A DNA stretch of 64,000 nucleotides from Synergistaceae bacterium (GTDB taxonomy: Bacteria > Synergistota > Synergistia > Synergistales > Aminobacteriaceae). The stretch is taken from positions 1 to 64,000 of the forward strand of contig JAFSUD010000068.1 of the NCBI GenBank assembly GCA_017445405.1, written 5' to 3'. Below the pieces are notes generated by a model that saw only the letters and a list, made by a program, of their open reading frames with translations, did no database searches and was not told where the DNA came from. How positions within the stretch are numbered: the stretch's first letter is position 1; every line of letters starts with the position of its first letter. The translations under genes and the position numbers were made by a program. Below are positions 9,155 through 17,683 of this stretch, in pieces.

Positions 9155-10033
9155 TTACTCAGCATTCAGTATTTTGCCAAATGGTGAATCTTTATCGAAC
9201 ATGATTATCTTCTCGCCCTTCCCGGCAAATGACTTCTTCAGAGCATCAAGCGAACGCAGAAAGTTATAGAACTCCGCCTTTTCCGGAGTGTTATACGCCG
9301 TCTGCAATATCCTCATGTACTCAGCCTCTCCCTCAGCAATAAGCACATCAGCACTCTGTTCTGCTTCAGCTATCTTAACTGCTGCCTCCCTGTCCGTCCT
9401 GTTGCGGATCTTCTGAGCCTCAGAATTTCCCTCTGCAGTAAATGATGCCGCTATGTTCTGCCGCTCGCTTATCATTCGTTCATACACTGCTGACTTGTTG
9501 TCGTTCGGAAGGTCTAAGGCCTTAATCTCCGTCTGCACTATCGCTATTCCGTACATGCCTATATCAGAGTTCGAGTCCTCAGTTATCTTTGTGGACAGCC
9601 TACCGCCTCTGGCTTCGATAACTTCGTCCTGCGTCATTGATGATATTACGTTCTTGATGGCGTTGTACACTGCTGCCTCTATTCTCTCCCGCGCACGTGC
9701 TTCTATCGCGTTAAGAGTCTGGATGTACTTCACGGGGTCAATAACTCTCCATGTTACATAGTTATCCGCAATCATAGATTTCTTGTCCTTCGTTATTACT
9801 CCGCTTCTCGGGATGTCGTAAAGATGAAGTTTCTTCGTTATCTTCCTGATAGTGTGAACGCCCGGCATCATGAACTTGATTCCCGGAGTGTCGCTCACTG
9901 ACACTATTTTTCCGAACTTGAACAATGCGCCGTATTCGTTAGGGCCGACTATGTAGCAGAATAACGGCAGAGCAATAACAGCGACAGCAGCAGCAAAAAT
10001 GATAAACGTACTCAGCATAAAATTCTTGTTCAT
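9155..10033 (-). CDS. hflC: SPFH-domain protein HflC
   Basis: A 292-residue membrane protein with one N-terminal anchor (residues about 6-29) followed by an SPFH/band-7 domain (GPNEYGALFKFGKI, then ARERIEAAVYNAI) and a coiled-coil region rich in Ala/Glu near IAEGEAEY. In the HflKC family such proteins form a large membrane ring that surrounds and modulates the FtsH protease. It lies downstream of hflK with a 13-base gap, the canonical order, and has a good ribosome site (GGGAGG). No ftsH is seen nearby. The length is close to that of known HflC. Confidence 0.9.
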   Translation of the reverse strand: MNKNFMLSTFIIFAAAVAVIALPLFCYIVGPNEYGALFKFGKIVSVSDTPGIKFMMPGVHTIRKITKKLHLYDIPRSGVITKDKKSMIADNYVTWRVIDPVKYIQTLNAIEARARERIEAAVYNAIKNVISSMTQDEVIEARGGRLSTKITEDSNSDIGMYGIAIVQTEIKALDLPNDNKSAVYERMISERQNIAASFTAEGNSEAQKIRNRTDREAAVKIAEAEQSADVLIAEGEAEYMRILQTAYNTPEKAEFYNFLRSLDALKKSFAGKGEKIIMFDKDSPFGKILNAE

Positions 10034-10046
10034 GATTCATACCTCC

Positions 10047-10946
10047 CTAGAACTTGTCGACAGGCAATAATTTCTGTGATGCTCCGTCCGTGATGATTAC
10101 CTTAGCATTCGGCAATACTTCCTCAAGAGCTTCCCAGAACAGCCGCTGTTTCGTGATGAGCGGATACGCCTTGTACTCGTCATACATGCTGCTGAAACGT
10201 GCTGCCTGACCTTTCGCTTCGGCTATGCGTGCTGACTTCACGGCCTCTGCTTTCTGAATCACTTGGTCGGCCCGGGCTTCCGCTGCAGGAATCTGTTCGG
10301 ACTGATATTTTTTCGCGGCATTAATCACTGTCTCGCGTGCCTGTCTTGCCGTCTCTACTTCCTTGAACGCCTGAATGATTTTCTCTGTCGGAGGCTCGGC
10401 ATCCTGTACGGTCAGGTTCACGCACTGAAGGCCGATGCTGCTTTGTGCGAGCATGTCTGTTAATTTTCCGCGCACCGCTGTCTGAATCTCATTCTTTGCA
10501 GTAGTGATTACTTCATCAACAGGGTAATCTGCAACCGTGCTTCTGATACAAGCGAGCAGCATATTCTTGAGGATAGCTTCCGGATTGTCGGAGTTGTAGA
10601 GATACGCCACAGGGTCAGAGACTTTGTACTCAAGGTAGAAGTCTATGTTCACAAAATTGAAGTCCGAAGTAATCATGACGCTTTCATCTTCGCGGGCAGT
10701 GTTCCGGCCTGACTTGTCGGTCTCGTAGCCTATGCCTGTTCCGTGAGTCGTCATGTCAACAATTCTGACTCTCTGGATGAACGGGAGCTTGAAGTATAAC
10801 CCTGCTGTGTCAGTCCGGACTATGTTTCCGAACATTGTGATGACTGCCTGTTCTTGTTCGCCGACAGTGTAGAAGCCGTCAAAGCCCGTTGCAGCAATGA
10901 GAGCTATTACTATGATGATGGGGACAAGAAATTTATTCTGTCTCAT
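10047..10946 (-). CDS. hflK: SPFH-domain protein HflK
   Basis: A 299-residue SPFH protein with an N-terminal membrane segment (residues about 7-25) and the band-7 opening YTVGEQEQAVITMFG. The mid-domain LACIRSTVADYPVDEVITT is typical of HflK. The long helical region contains AEARADQVIQKAEAVK. It lacks the Gly/Pro-rich cytoplasmic N-terminus of proteobacterial HflK, which is common outside that group. It is first gene of the hflKC pair, with AGGAGG before the ATG. It probably assembles with the HflC product. Confidence 0.9.
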   Translation of the reverse strand: MRQNKFLVPIIIVIALIAATGFDGFYTVGEQEQAVITMFGNIVRTDTAGLYFKLPFIQRVRIVDMTTHGTGIGYETDKSGRNTAREDESVMITSDFNFVNIDFYLEYKVSDPVAYLYNSDNPEAILKNMLLACIRSTVADYPVDEVITTAKNEIQTAVRGKLTDMLAQSSIGLQCVNLTVQDAEPPTEKIIQAFKEVETARQARETVINAAKKYQSEQIPAAEARADQVIQKAEAVKSARIAEAKGQAARFSSMYDEYKAYPLITKQRLFWEALEEVLPNAKVIITDGASQKLLPVDKF

Positions 10947-11009
10947 AAATTAGCCTCCTGTATTAAAATTTTGCAAACAATAAATTTACACGAGAGGGGC
11001 AAAATTTTC

Positions 11010-12074
11010 ATGAGCAGTATATATAACATTTACGGCACTGATTCTCACAGCATGACCAGAAAATTACTCGAGGCCTCAGACGCAGTAAAGTTAGTCCCGT
11101 CCGGAGGAAGCGTCGCACTCAAGCCGAATCTGGTTGTTGCCGGACACCCCGACGACGGAGCAACTACTCACGCTGGAGTCTTGGCCGGATGCATCGAGTA
11201 CTTCAGGGATTCCGGAGTCCGGGACATCAGCATAATTGAGGGAAGCTGGGTCGGCGACAATACCTCACGTGCAATGAAGGCAGCAGGTTATGATGAAGTA
11301 TGCCGGAAGTATGATGTGCCGTTTATCGACCTGAAGCATGACAAGACCAGAAGCATTAATACTCCTATAGGCCCGATAGATATATGCGTCCGCGCTCTAG
11401 AGGCCGGGCTGCTCGTGAATCTTCCTGTCCTCAAGGGACATTGCCAGACACTTATGACATGTGCGCTAAAGAATCTCAAGGGCTGCCTTCCAGACAGGGA
11501 GAAGCGGAGATTTCACTCACTCGGACTCACGAAGCCTATAGCTGCATTAGGTTCAGTGCTTAAGGCCGGACTAATTATTGTGGACAGCATCTGCGGAGAC
11601 CTGAACTTTGAGGAAGGAGGCAATCCCGTTCAGACTCACAGAATGTATCTCGGAACTGACCCAGTGCAGATCGATGCATACGGCTGCAGCCTGATGGGGT
11701 TATCTCCCGGCCAAGTGCCTTACGTGAAGTTAGCTGAAGAGTTCGGAGCAGGAAGCATGAAGTTTTCTGCAGATGACATCATCAGCCTCAATGACCCTGT
11801 GAACGCTGGGAGCTACCCGAGTCCGTCTGGACGAGTCGCATCGCTCACACGGAACGTTCACGAAGATTCTGCGTGCTCGGCATGTTACGCGAGTCTTGTG
11901 CGTGCACTTCACGTGAACAGCAGGGGGAAATCCAGAAGTATATATATCGGTCAGGGCTGGCAGGGCAGGAAGATACCTTCAGGCTCACTAGGAATAGGTA
12001 AATGCTGTGCCGGTGCTGATGAGTGCGTTATGGGCTGTCCTCCCAGCGCAAAGGATATAACAGAAAGATTGTGA
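11010..12074 (+). CDS. DUF362 domain-containing protein
   Basis: About 354 residues from the ATG at 11010, which follows GAGAGGGG; an open frame exists upstream but overlaps hflK and looks non-coding. The N-terminal region (ALKPNLVV, GATTHAGVLAGCIEYFRD, IIEGSW) and NLPVLKGHCQTLMTCALKNL are characteristic of the DUF362 family, whose biochemical role is poorly defined and often linked to iron-sulfur proteins. Several Cys lie near the C-terminus (CSACYAS, then CCAGADECVMGC), perhaps a metal site, but the spacing is not a standard ferredoxin. It is monocistronic and divergent from hflK. Confidence 0.8.
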   Translation: MSSIYNIYGTDSHSMTRKLLEASDAVKLVPSGGSVALKPNLVVAGHPDDGATTHAGVLAGCIEYFRDSGVRDISIIEGSWVGDNTSRAMKAAGYDEVCRKYDVPFIDLKHDKTRSINTPIGPIDICVRALEAGLLVNLPVLKGHCQTLMTCALKNLKGCLPDREKRRFHSLGLTKPIAALGSVLKAGLIIVDSICGDLNFEEGGNPVQTHRMYLGTDPVQIDAYGCSLMGLSPGQVPYVKLAEEFGAGSMKFSADDIISLNDPVNAGSYPSPSGRVASLTRNVHEDSACSACYASLVRALHVNSRGKSRSIYIGQGWQGRKIPSGSLGIGKCCAGADECVMGCPPSAKDITERL

Positions 12075-12268
12075 TGATTCAAGTTTTGCATACGACAAAA
12101 TCACGTAAAAAAATTTGGTTTTTTCCTGAAGATGCAGTAAAATATCCGACTGTATCATCAAGATAACTACATAATCTATGTGGCGCAGGTTTATTCCCCA
12201 TCCTTGTTAAGGGGATTTTCAGAATTGCGCAGTTCCTGTGTCATCGAAACCAGTATCCTTCCCCCTTA

Positions 12269-12306
12269 CCCCGGTGTCTCACGCAAAAAGGCACCGGGTT
12301 ATTTTT
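12269..12306 (+). terminator. Rho-independent terminator
   Basis: CCCGGTG/CACCGGG-type stem with an A-rich loop, followed by TTATTTTT on the plus strand. It is positioned to end the DUF362 transcript about 195 bases after its stop. The 12075-12268 stretch shows no convincing gene; it could be a 3' UTR or a small RNA. Confidence 0.75.
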
Positions 12307-12310
12307 CTGC

Positions 12311-13603
12311 TCACTCTTTGGGGGAAATAATTAACGTCATGCCGTCGAGAGCTTTAACTATGCCTGATGCTCCCTCAGAAATCACGCCTTCTTCACTCTT
12401 CGCGCTCCATATCTCGCCATGACACATTACCTGTCCTGCAGCGTCAGCCTTAATCTCGCTCAATGCCTTAACCTCGAGGCCTAGCATTCCCTTCTTGCCT
12501 GTAGCTACTTTTCTGCGCAGCCCCTTCACAGCAAGATACGCCGCAACTCCGAAGCATATTCCCAGAGATACAGCTATTCCGGCAATCACGGACATTGAGA
12601 TTTGCAGCAATTCTCCTCCGGGTGCACGGAACAGGAACACTCCGCCGAGACAGAACACAGGAAGCCCGAGCAGCGAGAGCAAGCCCGAAGTCCCAGCTAT
12701 GAGGTCAACAGCCATCAAGATTATTCCTGCAGCGATTAACACGATGCCAGCCCAGTTAAACGGAAGCATCTTTAACCCGATAGCTCCGAGCAAGAGCATC
12801 ACGCCTCCAGTTGTGCCGAGAATGAATCCGCCGGGAGTGATGACCTCAAAGAATATCGCCATTATCCCGCCGGACAGAAGCAGGTACGCGATCTCCGGAC
12901 TCGATACGAACTGAATAATTCGCTCCGTGAACGACATACCCACGCGTGAAATCACAACGTCATCATCAAGATTGAGAGCCGCTGCAGTCTGGCCGAGCCT
13001 GATTCTCCGTCCGCGCAATGCCTTGATAAGCGAGTGAACGTCCGGAGCTATGAGGTCTATTGCGTGAGCTTTGAGAGCCTCTGCTGCTGTGAGGGAAATG
13101 CTCTCGTCAATCATCTTTTCCGCGATCTCCTGATTGCGTCCTCTGAGCTGGACAACGCTCCGCATCTGAGCCTTGAGGTCGTTCATGACTTTGCTGGTCA
13201 TTGTGTCGCCGTCTATGTCTTTTCCTCCTGCTGTTACCGGATGAGCTGCTCCGATGTTCGTGCCGGGAGACATTGCAGCAATGTGAGCAGCCTGAACGAT
13301 AAATGCTCCTGCGCTGGCTGCCCGTCCTCCGGGAGGAATCCACACAGCTACCGGGACTTGAGAGCTGAGGATGGCCTGAACGATTCCGCGCATGGCCTCG
13401 ACGAGTCCGCCGGGAGTGTCCAGCTCAAAGATGACGAGCGAGTCGCCCCGTGCTTCGGAGTCGGCAATTACTTCTTTGACGAACTCCTCGAGCTGGACTC
13501 CGACTGTGCCGTGAAGGTCGGCGAGAGTTACTGTGCTGCGAGCCTCTGCGCAAGAGACGCACATGTACAACGTAATTATTATGCATAGAATTTTCTTCTT
13601 CAT
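12311..13603 (-). CDS. NfeD-like membrane serine protease (ClpP-class, SppA-like)
   Basis: About 430 residues from the ATG at 13603, which has better spacing to GGAG than the TTG nine bases upstream. A signal sequence (to about residue 24, ending AEA) precedes a ClpP/crotonase-fold protease domain with FELDTPGGLVEAM and the catalytic-Ser region RAASAGAFIVQAA. Four to five membrane segments follow around residues 225-350, then a C-terminal OB-like NfeD domain (KGMLGLEVKALSEIKADA). Long NfeD proteins usually pair with an SPFH protein; hflKC lies about 1.4 kb away but is separated by an oppositely oriented gene. Confidence 0.88.
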   Translation of the reverse strand: MKKKILCIIITLYMCVSCAEARSTVTLADLHGTVGVQLEEFVKEVIADSEARGDSLVIFELDTPGGLVEAMRGIVQAILSSQVPVAVWIPPGGRAASAGAFIVQAAHIAAMSPGTNIGAAHPVTAGGKDIDGDTMTSKVMNDLKAQMRSVVQLRGRNQEIAEKMIDESISLTAAEALKAHAIDLIAPDVHSLIKALRGRRIRLGQTAAALNLDDDVVISRVGMSFTERIIQFVSSPEIAYLLLSGGIMAIFFEVITPGGFILGTTGGVMLLLGAIGLKMLPFNWAGIVLIAAGIILMAVDLIAGTSGLLSLLGLPVFCLGGVFLFRAPGGELLQISMSVIAGIAVSLGICFGVAAYLAVKGLRRKVATGKKGMLGLEVKALSEIKADAAGQVMCHGEIWSAKSEEGVISEGASGIVKALDGMTLIISPKE

Positions 13604-13630
13604 AGATTTCAATTACTCCTTGCTTTGTCG

Positions 13631-14614
13631 CTACAACTGTCCTGCCCCATGCTCACGAAGAAGACCGGCAATTTCTGTATAGCCCTTCTTCTCTGCAAGC
13701 ATTAAAGCTGTCTCGCCGTCACTGCCCTTAGCATTCACATCAGCCCCGTGCTTCAGAAGAAATGCGGCTGCTCCCAACTGTCCGGAATCTGCTGCCTGCA
13801 TCAATGCAGACCTGCCGTCATGACTCTGAGCGTTGACATTAGCACCATAACTGATGAGCAATTCTAGTAATTCATTGACACCCTTCATCGAGGCTAACAT
13901 CAAGGCCGTATAACTGCCTGCATTTACATCTGCGCCGTGTTCCAAGAGTAGTTTGGCTAATTTAGTGCTGCCTTTAGCGGAGGCAAGCATCAGAGAAGTC
14001 ATCCCTAAAAATCCGCTAGGTGCATTTACATCTGCGCCGTGTTTCAGGAGTAATTCTGTTAAATCCGCATATTCTTTCATTACTGCCCACGGTAATGCTG
14101 ACCAGTTGTTAGTGTCTTTAGCATTTACATCTGCGCCGTGCGACAACAACAATTCTGCTGTTTCCTTGTGCCCGTTCCTCGCTGCTAAAATTAAAGCCGT
14201 TTCACAGTTATTGTCTCTAGCATTTACATCTGCGCCGTGCTTCAGAAGCAATTCTGCTGTTTCCTTGCGACCGGAATCTGCTGCCTGCATCAATACCGTA
14301 ATGCCGTTACCGCCTCTAGCATTTACATCCGCGCCATTTCTTATGGCATCTTTAATATTGTCTAAATCTCCTGAGCAGATTTCCATAAATGCTTCATCAC
14401 TTACACAGGCTTGTTCCTGAAGTCCGGCTATTCTCTGAGCGTATTCCTGCTTGGCTATCTCTGCATCTCTAAGAGCTGTCTGCAGATGCTCCGCCTCCTT
14501 ATGTTCTGCCTCAAGCTGATTACGCAGCTCATCAGCCTCTCTGACTGCTGCTCTGACAAGACGGTAGCACAGCCACAGCAAAACAGCTATAAGAAATATA
14601 ATAATTTGCGTCAT
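13631..14614 (-). CDS. membrane-anchored ankyrin-repeat protein
   Basis: About 327 residues from the ATG at 14614, which follows AAGGAG; the longer frame to 14674 would overlap der. An N-terminal membrane helix (IIIFLIAVLLWLCYRLV) is followed by a charged coiled coil (residues about 20-60), then seven to eight ankyrin repeats of about 33 residues with the recurring phrase LLLKHGADVNA. Such repeats mediate protein-protein contacts; partners are unknown. The helix orientation would place the repeats either in the cytoplasm or in the periplasm. It lies one base after the der stop, so the two are probably cotranscribed. Confidence 0.88.
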   Translation of the reverse strand: MTQIIIFLIAVLLWLCYRLVRAAVREADELRNQLEAEHKEAEHLQTALRDAEIAKQEYAQRIAGLQEQACVSDEAFMEICSGDLDNIKDAIRNGADVNARGGNGITVLMQAADSGRKETAELLLKHGADVNARDNNCETALILAARNGHKETAELLLSHGADVNAKDTNNWSALPWAVMKEYADLTELLLKHGADVNAPSGFLGMTSLMLASAKGSTKLAKLLLEHGADVNAGSYTALMLASMKGVNELLELLISYGANVNAQSHDGRSALMQAADSGQLGAAAFLLKHGADVNAKGSDGETALMLAEKKGYTEIAGLLREHGAGQL

Positions 14615-14615
14615 G

Positions 14616-15968
14616 TTATTCTTTCTCCTTTCCGCGCCAAAATGTACGTATTGGTGTCCCGGTGAAGTCCTCAAGCTCGCGCAGCTTATTCTTCACGTGA
14701 TTCTCAAAGCCAGTGTTCACAAGCTCAGGAGCATTCACGAAGAAAATAAACGTCGGCGGTTCAGTCTCTGCCTGTGAACAGTAATACACTTTCAGCGAAC
14801 GGCCCTTCTTGTCGCTCGGCAGCCGGTCAAACGCAAGAACATCACGCATTAACCTGTTAAGCATGTTAGTCGGGATTCTCTTCTGCCTGTTAGCGTGAAC
14901 TGCCAGCACAGACGCAATAATCTTCTGTAGGCCTCTTCCGTTCAGAGCAGACGCAAATACTACAGGCGCATAGCTCAGGAACGGCATATCATCACGAATC
15001 TTCTTCATGAGTTCATCAGCCTTATGCTCACCATTCACCAAGTCCCACTTGTTCATCACGATAACTATTCCCTTGCCCTTGCGCACTATGTGAGCTGCTA
15101 TCTTCTTGTCCTGATCTGTGCAAGGCTCGTTTGCGTCCATCAGCAATAACGCAATGTCCGACCTGTCAACTGCTGCTAACGTCCTCACGAACGAGTAATA
15201 TTCGAGGTCTCCCTCACTGCGGGATGCTCCTTGACCAAACTTCGAGCGTTTCCTCAGTCCTGCAGTGTCAATGAACCTGAAGTCTTGGCCGTCAATGTTT
15301 ACTGCCATGTCTACAGGATCTCTCGTTGTCCCTGCTACAGGACTCACCAGCGAACGCTCCGACTTAGTTATCTTGTTGAGCAGCGACGACTTCCCGACGT
15401 TGGGTTTCCCCGCAATCACGAGCCGGATCTCGTCCGCAGAGTCTCTCTCCTCCTCAGCGTCCATGTCTGCAGGCAATAACTCGCTCACCAAGTCCAGCAG
15501 GTCATCAATCCCCCGCTTATGCATCGCGCTTATCCCGACGACGTGCTCAAATCCCAGAACATACGCATCATTCATCAAGTCGTCATGCTTCGGATCGTCG
15601 AGCTTGTTCACCGCAACAATCACCGGCTTGTCATCAATGCCTCCGCGTCTCAGGAACTCCGCAATCTCCTCATCACTGCCTGTTATCCCTTCCTGGCCGT
15701 CAATCAGGAAAATCACTGCATCACATTCCTTCACTGCCTCGTCAACATGCGCGCGTATACCCGCACTAAAAGCCGTGTCCTCTCCGAAGATGCCCCCCGT
15801 GTCTATGACGTAGTAATTTGCGCCTCTGTGCTCAAACTCTCCGTAAAGCCTGTCCCTCGTAACTCCGGGCATGTCGTCAACTATCGCATCACGTTTTCCT
15901 GTGAGCCTGTTGAAGAGTGAGGATTTCCCGGCGTTCGGACGGCCTATAATCGCAATTATTCCTGGCAT
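14616..15968 (-). CDS. der: ribosome biogenesis GTPase Der (EngA)
   Basis: A 450-residue tandem GTPase needed for 50S ribosome assembly. The first G domain has the P-loop GRPNAGKSSLFNRL, DTGG and NKLD. The second has GKPNVGKSSLLNKI, DTAGLRKRSK and NKWD. A C-terminal KH-like domain contains FVNAPELVNTGFENHVKNKL. Length and domain order are standard. The asparaginase-like gene ends two bases upstream and the ankyrin gene starts immediately downstream. Confidence 0.97.
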   Translation of the reverse strand: MPGIIAIIGRPNAGKSSLFNRLTGKRDAIVDDMPGVTRDRLYGEFEHRGANYYVIDTGGIFGEDTAFSAGIRAHVDEAVKECDAVIFLIDGQEGITGSDEEIAEFLRRGGIDDKPVIVAVNKLDDPKHDDLMNDAYVLGFEHVVGISAMHKRGIDDLLDLVSELLPADMDAEEERDSADEIRLVIAGKPNVGKSSLLNKITKSERSLVSPVAGTTRDPVDMAVNIDGQDFRFIDTAGLRKRSKFGQGASRSEGDLEYYSFVRTLAAVDRSDIALLLMDANEPCTDQDKKIAAHIVRKGKGIVIVMNKWDLVNGEHKADELMKKIRDDMPFLSYAPVVFASALNGRGLQKIIASVLAVHANRQKRIPTNMLNRLMRDVLAFDRLPSDKKGRSLKVYYCSQAETEPPTFIFFVNAPELVNTGFENHVKNKLRELEDFTGTPIRTFWRGKEKE

Positions 15969-15970
15969 AG

Positions 15971-16963
15971 CTATTTGCTTCCCATGTAGTCAGCTAGTTC
16001 CTGCCCCTTCAGCCCCGCAGCCATTCCTACAGCAAGCCTGATTCTTGCCTGATACGGCGAGAGCATCCCTGCACTGATTAATCCCATCTCGAGAAGCTGA
16101 GACGCGCTCCCCTCGTAGTTCTCCGTAGCCTGAACTATTCCGTCAGGGTAGCGTGAAGACAGCACTACGGGAATATCTGACTTCAGGAGTTTGCGCAGCA
16201 GCGGCACCCATGTACTCGGAACATCTCCGTCGCCGAGTCCCGAGACGATGAGTCCGTCAAGTTCCTCAAAACGTTTGTCGAGCAGTGCACGCAGAACCAC
16301 ATCACCATCACCGAGCGAGGCACTGATTACTGGAATGTTGCGGGCGATCTGTGCATGGAGCTTCATCACCTTTCTGTGTCTCGGGAAACGCAGTGATATG
16401 TAGTCCCCCGAAGGCTGAGAGAACACTCCGAGCGGAGACTCCGGGAACGCTAAGAGTCCTGCACGGTTGAAGTTCGAGATTCTGAGCACATCAGCAGGTG
16501 CGTAGATCGCATCCTGAATGCAGATTAATGCTCCCTTCCCTGTGCACGCTCCAGACAGTGCTGCACGGACTGACTGCGTGAGACGTAAGGCTGTCTCGCT
16601 GTTCTGAGTCCCTGCGTTGAAGATTGAGCCGGTGAAGATGACGGGAGGGTTAAGTTCCCAGATGAGATCGGCAAAATAAGCAAGCTCCGCCATTGCCTGA
16701 ATGTGGCACGTTATGACTACTCCTCTTGCTCCCTCGTCGTGAATATATCCTGCTGCCATGCCCATAATGTCAGCGCACATCCTCAGTGAATAGTTCGACG
16801 GAGGCTGGAAGCTCCACTTCTGGAAGACTACATGACTCTTCACATCATCAGGCAGTAACGCGTAAAGTTCCTCATCCGTAAGTTCCGGGTTATCGTGCTC
16901 TTCATGACGCTGGACTATTCTTCCTCCGGCCAAGAGCACAACTATTTTGTCTCTGTTTTCCAT
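15971..16963 (-). CDS. asparaginase-like protein with degenerate active site
   Basis: A 330-residue protein with the outline of type I/II L-asparaginase. The N-terminal strand-loop VVLLAGGRIV occupies the position of the TGGTI motif, then GVVITCHIQAMAELAYFADL stands where VxHGTDTMxETA is expected, followed by PPVIFTGSIFNAGTQNSETAL in place of PVVLTGAMR...D...N. The first nucleophilic Thr and the Thr-Asp pair of HGTDT are both missing, so normal asparagine hydrolysis is unlikely. It could be a binding or regulatory homologue, or have changed chemistry. The ribosome site AAGGAG precedes the ATG. It lies directly upstream of der. The fold assignment is moderate, and loss of the catalytic residues is visible in the sequence. 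Confidence 0.65.
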   Translation of the reverse strand: MENRDKIVVLLAGGRIVQRHEEHDNPELTDEELYALLPDDVKSHVVFQKWSFQPPSNYSLRMCADIMGMAAGYIHDEGARGVVITCHIQAMAELAYFADLIWELNPPVIFTGSIFNAGTQNSETALRLTQSVRAALSGACTGKGALICIQDAIYAPADVLRISNFNRAGLLAFPESPLGVFSQPSGDYISLRFPRHRKVMKLHAQIARNIPVISASLGDGDVVLRALLDKRFEELDGLIVSGLGDGDVPSTWVPLLRKLLKSDIPVVLSSRYPDGIVQATENYEGSASQLLEMGLISAGMLSPYQARIRLAVGMAAGLKGQELADYMGSK

Positions 16964-16980
16964 AAATCATTGCTCCTTCA

Positions 16981-17014
16981 CAAAAATTAATGCCCCCCGA
17001 ATGTGTCAGGGAGC
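16981..17014 (-). terminator. terminator between LUD and asparaginase-like genes
   Basis: Minus-strand stem GCTCCCTG/CGGGGGGC (one G-U pair or more) followed by ATTAATTTTTG, ending the TPR-LUD unit before the next gene. Confidence 0.7.
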
Positions 17015-17029
17015 TGATAAATCACTTGC

Positions 17030-17677
17030 TTAATACCCTAAGTTTTCGCCGACAAGGATAACGTGATACCTTCTGCCCTTCACAGCCTGCTCAAGAATCA
17101 ATATTGCTCTGCACATGCTGTACTCGTCGAGGCACTTCACGCAATGCCCTGCTTTGGTGCAAGCTGTCGGCTCGTTCTGGCGTACCGCGTTCGGGATAGT
17201 GGCAGTCCTCGCGCGCTCGATACCGTCATCAAGGCCGAAAGCTAACTTGTTGATGCCTATCACGAAGAGCACAAAGCCGTTGTTCTCTCCGCCCCAAGCC
17301 ATACCGGCGACTCTGTTGCCTGTGCCGTCAATGCTGATGATGCGTCCGTCGCGTGTGAGTGCGTTTGCGCTCGTCAGGAAGACATCTGCACTGTTCTCAT
17401 TGTCGCGTGCGATCCTCCGCTCCTCTGGAGTCATCTTGCCCCAGTGCTGATAGATAGTGTTTCCGCGTGCCTTGAGTGCGTCGAGTGCACCTATCTCACG
17501 AACAGTAACAGTGCCGGGAATGCCAACGCTCGCGCCTTCAGGGACAAGCTCAAGAATGCGCTTTAATGCCTCCTGAGCAGTCGGGACATATTCCGCCTCA
17601 AAGCCTCTGCGTTCAAGTGCCTTCACAACAGAGTTTCCCACTATCTCATTGCCTCGTGTTACGTTCTCGTTTGCCAT
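17030..17677 (-). CDS. LUD domain protein (LutC/YkgG-like)
   Basis: A 215-residue LUD-superfamily protein. The region VPEGASVGIPGTVTVREIGAL and DVFLTSANALTRDGRIISIDG...NRVAGM matches the family, which in LutC/YkgG takes part in lactate utilisation. A C-terminal Cys cluster (CTKAGHCVKC, then MC) is common in the stand-alone versions. No lutA/lutB genes are present here, so a role in lactate oxidation is not supported by context. It starts at ATG behind GGAGGG and lies six bases after the TPR gene. Confidence 0.82.
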   Translation of the reverse strand: MANENVTRGNEIVGNSVVKALERRGFEAEYVPTAQEALKRILELVPEGASVGIPGTVTVREIGALDALKARGNTIYQHWGKMTPEERRIARDNENSADVFLTSANALTRDGRIISIDGTGNRVAGMAWGGENNGFVLFVIGINKLAFGLDDGIERARTATIPNAVRQNEPTACTKAGHCVKCLDEYSMCRAILILEQAVKGRRYHVILVGENLGY

Positions 17678-17683
17678 AATTAT

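Noticed and set aside
12180-12422. Short plus-strand ORF in the gap after the DUF362 gene
   Set aside because: It overlaps the 3' end of nfeD and the terminator, has no ribosome site and no recognisable sequence.
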